Of a DNA stretch of 51,865 nucleotides, positions 49,793-51,865 are shown in pieces. The position numbers were made by a program, and so were the translations under genes. Each line of letters begins with the position of its first letter. The stretch's first letter is position 1. The stretch is taken from positions 1-51,865 of the forward strand of contig JAFTLQ010000022.1 of NCBI GenBank assembly GCA_017455905.1. Reading direction: 5' to 3'. The notes beneath the pieces are model-generated. The model did not search any database. It saw only the letters and a list, made by a program, of their open reading frames with translations, and was not told the origin of the DNA. The DNA is from Clostridia bacterium (GTDB lineage Bacteria; Bacillota; Clostridia; Oscillospirales; CAG-272).

Positions 49793-49825
49793 AATAGAAA
49801 ACCATACGAGGGAGGCGTGCGTATC

Positions 49826-50011
49826 ATGGTTCGACCGCAGTTTGCCGTCGGTGACCGCTTGCAGCTCAAAAAAAAGCATCCGTGCGGCGGCGATATTTTT
49901 CGCACGCTGCGCATCGGAAGCGACATCCGCATCGTATGTGACACCTGCGGACGCGATATGACGCTCCCCCGTGAAAAGCTCGAAAAAATGACGAAGAAAG
50001 TGAACCCCTGA
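49826..50011 (+). CDS. DUF951-family protein
   Basis: A 61-residue basic protein of the DUF951 family, with FAVGDRLQLKKKHPCGGDIF, a C-x-x-C-G pair (VCDTCGRDM) and LPREKLEKMTKKV. Relatives are widespread in Firmicutes and of unknown function; the small SH3-like fold with KKxHPCG suggests nucleic-acid binding. ATG 49826 lies ten bases after GGAGG; the GTG at 49817 is too close to it. It is directly followed by ruvA. Confidence 0.88.
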   Translation: MVRPQFAVGDRLQLKKKHPCGGDIFRTLRIGSDIRIVCDTCGRDMTLPREKLEKMTKKVNP

Positions 50012-50012
50012 T

Positions 50013-50627
50013 ATGTTTTACTATCTGAATGGTATCCTGTCCCATCTGGAGCCGGGACTTTGCGTCGTCGACTGCGGCGGCGTCGGCTATCAGCTGACCC
50101 TCAGCCTCATCACCGCACAGTCGCTTGTCGGCAAGGAGGGCAGCCCCATCAAGCTCTACACGCATCTCGCCGTCCGTGAAGACGGCATGGAGCTGTTCGG
50201 CTTCGGCTCGGATGACGAGCGACGCACCTTTCACCGTCTGCTGACCGTCAGCGGCGTCGGCCCCAAGGCCGCCATGTCCCTGCTGTCTGCGATGACACCC
50301 GAAAAGCTGGCGCTGTCGATCTGCACGGAAGACATCAAGGGGATCTCCAAGGCACAGGGCATCGGTGCCAAAACGGCCGCCCGTATCGTGCTTGAATTAA
50401 AGGACAAGATGGCAAAGGATTACGCAAGCTCGCCCGTAGCCTCCGCGTCGACCGCCGGTGCATCCGCTGCCAACGTATCCTCCGGAAATCTGTCGGAAGC
50501 CATGGAAGCCCTTCTCGTCCTCGGATACGACAAGCCGTCGATCACCACCGTCCTGCGCGGTATGGATCCGCTGACCGACGTCAGCACGCTCATTCGCCAA
50601 GCCTTAAAAAAGCTATCGTCCCGCTGA
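50013..50627 (+). CDS. ruvA: Holliday junction DNA helicase subunit RuvA
   Basis: A 204-residue junction-binding protein. The OB fold starts MFYYLNGILSHLEPGLCVVDCGGVGYQL, followed by two HhH motifs (LLTVSGVGPKAAMSLLS, ISKAQGIGAKTAARIVLELKD). A flexible Ser/Ala-rich linker (ASTAGASAANVSSG) leads to domain III, which contacts RuvB (LSEAMEALLVLGYDKPSITTVL). It begins one base after the DUF951 stop. Confidence 0.97.
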   Translation: MFYYLNGILSHLEPGLCVVDCGGVGYQLTLSLITAQSLVGKEGSPIKLYTHLAVREDGMELFGFGSDDERRTFHRLLTVSGVGPKAAMSLLSAMTPEKLALSICTEDIKGISKAQGIGAKTAARIVLELKDKMAKDYASSPVASASTAGASAANVSSGNLSEAMEALLVLGYDKPSITTVLRGMDPLTDVSTLIRQALKKLSSR

Positions 50628-50657
50628 TATACATACGAAAGGTAAAACGAACGCCCT

Positions 50658-51728
50658 ATGATGGATGAAGTCAACGAGTTCGATTTTGAAAATCGGATCG
50701 TTTCCAACGAATACGATTCCACCCAAGACAGCGAAGTGGAAAATTCCCTGCGGCCGCGCACGCTCGACGAATACATCGGACAGGAAAAGGCCAAGGGAAA
50801 TCTGAAGATCTATATAGAAAGCGCCAAGCGGCGCGGTGAAGCGCTGGATCACGTGCTTTTGTACGGCCCTCCCGGCCTCGGCAAAACGACGCTGTCGTCG
50901 ATCATTGCCAACGAACTCGGTGTCAATATCCGCACGACCTCCGGCCCTGCGATCGAAAAGCAAGGCGACCTGGCCGCGATCCTCACCAACCTCAACGACG
51001 GCGACGTTCTCTTTATCGACGAGATACACCGTCTGTCCCGCGCCGTGGAAGAGATCCTTTACCCTGCCATGGAGGACTATGCGCTGGATATTATTATCGG
51101 TAAAGGACCGAGCGCGCGCTCGATCCGTCTGACGATCCCTCGGTTTACCCTCATCGGTGCAACGACGCGAGCCGGTCAGCTGACAACGCCGCTTCGTGAC
51201 CGTTTCGGCGTTTTGCTCAAGCTGGAGCTGTATACGACCGAGGAGCTGGCCACCATCGTCCGCCGCTCGGCGGATATCCTCGGCATTGGGATCACCGACG
51301 ACGGAGCACGCGCCATCGCCTCTCGTTCCAGAGGCACGCCGCGTATCGCCAACCGCTTTCTCAAGCGCGTACGCGATTTTGCACTCGTGATCGGAGACGG
51401 AACCATCACCTCCGATATCGCCAAGCAGGCGCTGCAGGCGTTGGAGGTGGACGAGCTCGGACTCGACAGCATCGACCGCCGCATGCTCGAAACCATCATT
51501 CACGTATACGGAGGCGGTCCGGTCGGTCTTGAAACGCTGGCGGCCACCGTGGGCGAGGAGGCCATCACCATTGAGGACGTATACGAGCCGTATCTCATGC
51601 AGATCGGCTTCCTGTCCCGCACGCCGCGCGGCCGCTGTGCCACCAAGCTGGCCTACGATCACCTGCACATTCCCTTTCATCCCGGCATGACGGACAATCA
51701 AAGCCGTATGAATTTTGATGAAGAATAG
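50658..51728 (+). CDS. ruvB: Holliday junction branch-migration ATPase RuvB
   Basis: A 356-residue AAA+ motor. The conserved [18 protein letters not shown], Walker [14 protein letters not shown], Walker [25 protein letters not shown], sensor [21 protein letters not shown], and the winged-helix end [16 protein letters not shown] with [15 protein letters not shown] are all complete. An acidic N-terminal extension of ~25 residues is a bit longer than usual; ATG 50661 is an alternative start. It forms the ruvAB operon; ruvC is not adjacent. The stop is followed by a hairpin. Confidence 0.97.
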   Translation: MMDEVNEFDFENRIVSNEYDSTQDSEVENSLRPRTLDEYIGQEKAKGNLKIYIESAKRRGEALDHVLLYGPPGLGKTTLSSIIANELGVNIRTTSGPAIEKQGDLAAILTNLNDGDVLFIDEIHRLSRAVEEILYPAMEDYALDIIIGKGPSARSIRLTIPRFTLIGATTRAGQLTTPLRDRFGVLLKLELYTTEELATIVRRSADILGIGITDDGARAIASRSRGTPRIANRFLKRVRDFALVIGDGTITSDIAKQALQALEVDELGLDSIDRRMLETIIHVYGGGPVGLETLAATVGEEAITIEDVYEPYLMQIGFLSRTPRGRCATKLAYDHLHIPFHPGMTDNQSRMNFDEE

Positions 51729-51734
51729 TCATGA

Positions 51735-51851
51735 CCACCAGCCGTGCTGGTGGCTTGCGATAGCCCCCTTGGGGCATTCCACACGCTGAGCCTATAGGCT
51801 CGTCGAAAAATCCACCACTTGCGGTAATTGCCCTACCACTATTGAAATAGT
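51735..51851. repeat. Run of four short hairpins at the window edge (possible insertion-element end)
   Basis: After ruvB come CCACCAGC-cgt-GCTGGTGG (51735-51753), GCCCC-CTT-GGGGC (about 51763-51775), the perfect palindrome GAGCCTATAGGCTC (51788-51801) and ACTATT-GA-AATAGT (51838-51851). The first may double as the ruvB terminator. A dense series of small hairpins is typical of IS200/IS605-type ends or of the guide RNA beside TnpB, but no transposase is visible before the window stops. Confidence 0.4.
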
Positions 51852-51865
51852 AAACATCTATAGCC

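Noticed and set aside
1-51865. tRNA or rRNA genes as integration target or context.
   Set aside because: No cloverleaf or rRNA-like sequence was noticed; the integration target is spoVT.

Overview
The window reads as the chromosome of a spore-forming, Gram-positive Clostridia-type bacterium (Bacillota), probably an uncultured gut lineage. Evidence: a spoIIGA-sigE pair, a SpoVT fragment, a Clostridia-style class of serine recombinase, MraZ, a zinc-type L31, a PASTA-domain PBP, SAM-I riboswitch control of metK, and Firmicute-type promoters (TTGACA-17-TATAAT) throughout. I saw no rRNA, tRNA or CRISPR array.

1-11143, accessory DNA. A truncated GntR/ABC efflux cassette (1-1824) is followed by an integrative mobilizable element. 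The element holds a LexA/CI-like repressor divergent from a RepA-like ATPase, an ADP-ribosyltransferase-like protein with a small partner, a ParE/RelB-type toxin-antitoxin pair, a candidate oriT, MobC, an HUH relaxase with a second gene embedded in another frame, a small hypothetical protein and a large serine recombinase. The recombinase runs in frame into the last ~153 codons of spoVT. The right attachment junction is therefore at about 10675-10682, and the element has interrupted the host spoVT gene. The first ~30 spoVT codons are not in this window.

11200-23400, housekeeping and sporulation, nearly all on the minus strand: an orphan solute-binding-type lipoprotein, dnaG-rpoD, yigZ-hflX, rpmE, spoIIGA-sigE (with a Spo0A-like box at its promoter), a HTH/SHOCT-like pair, rpe, and ispD-ispF preceded by a 10-bp tandem repeat.

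23500-35530, division and wall (dcw) cluster on the plus strand: MraZ boxes, mraZ, rsmH, an FtsL-position membrane protein, an internal terminator, PBP/SpoVD-like, murE, murF, mraY, ftsW, murG, ftsZ. murD, murC, ftsQ and ftsA are absent from the cluster. After ftsZ comes a 440-bp non-coding stretch with DnaA-box-like repeats, then a 33-residue membrane peptide, mreB, recD2 and riboswitch-controlled metK.

40850-51865: a PFP-type phosphofructokinase, a divergent SOD-like protein, hslO, a methyltransferase, and a compact three-gene module (TerB_N/TerB_C protein, BrxD-like ATPase, Lhr-like helicase) expressed from a perfect consensus promoter. On the other strand are a DUF951 protein and ruvAB. 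The window ends in a run of short hairpins that resembles the edge of an insertion element.

The most interesting signals are the recombinase-SpoVT fusion, the TerB/BrxD/Lhr module, and the overlapping gene inside the relaxase.
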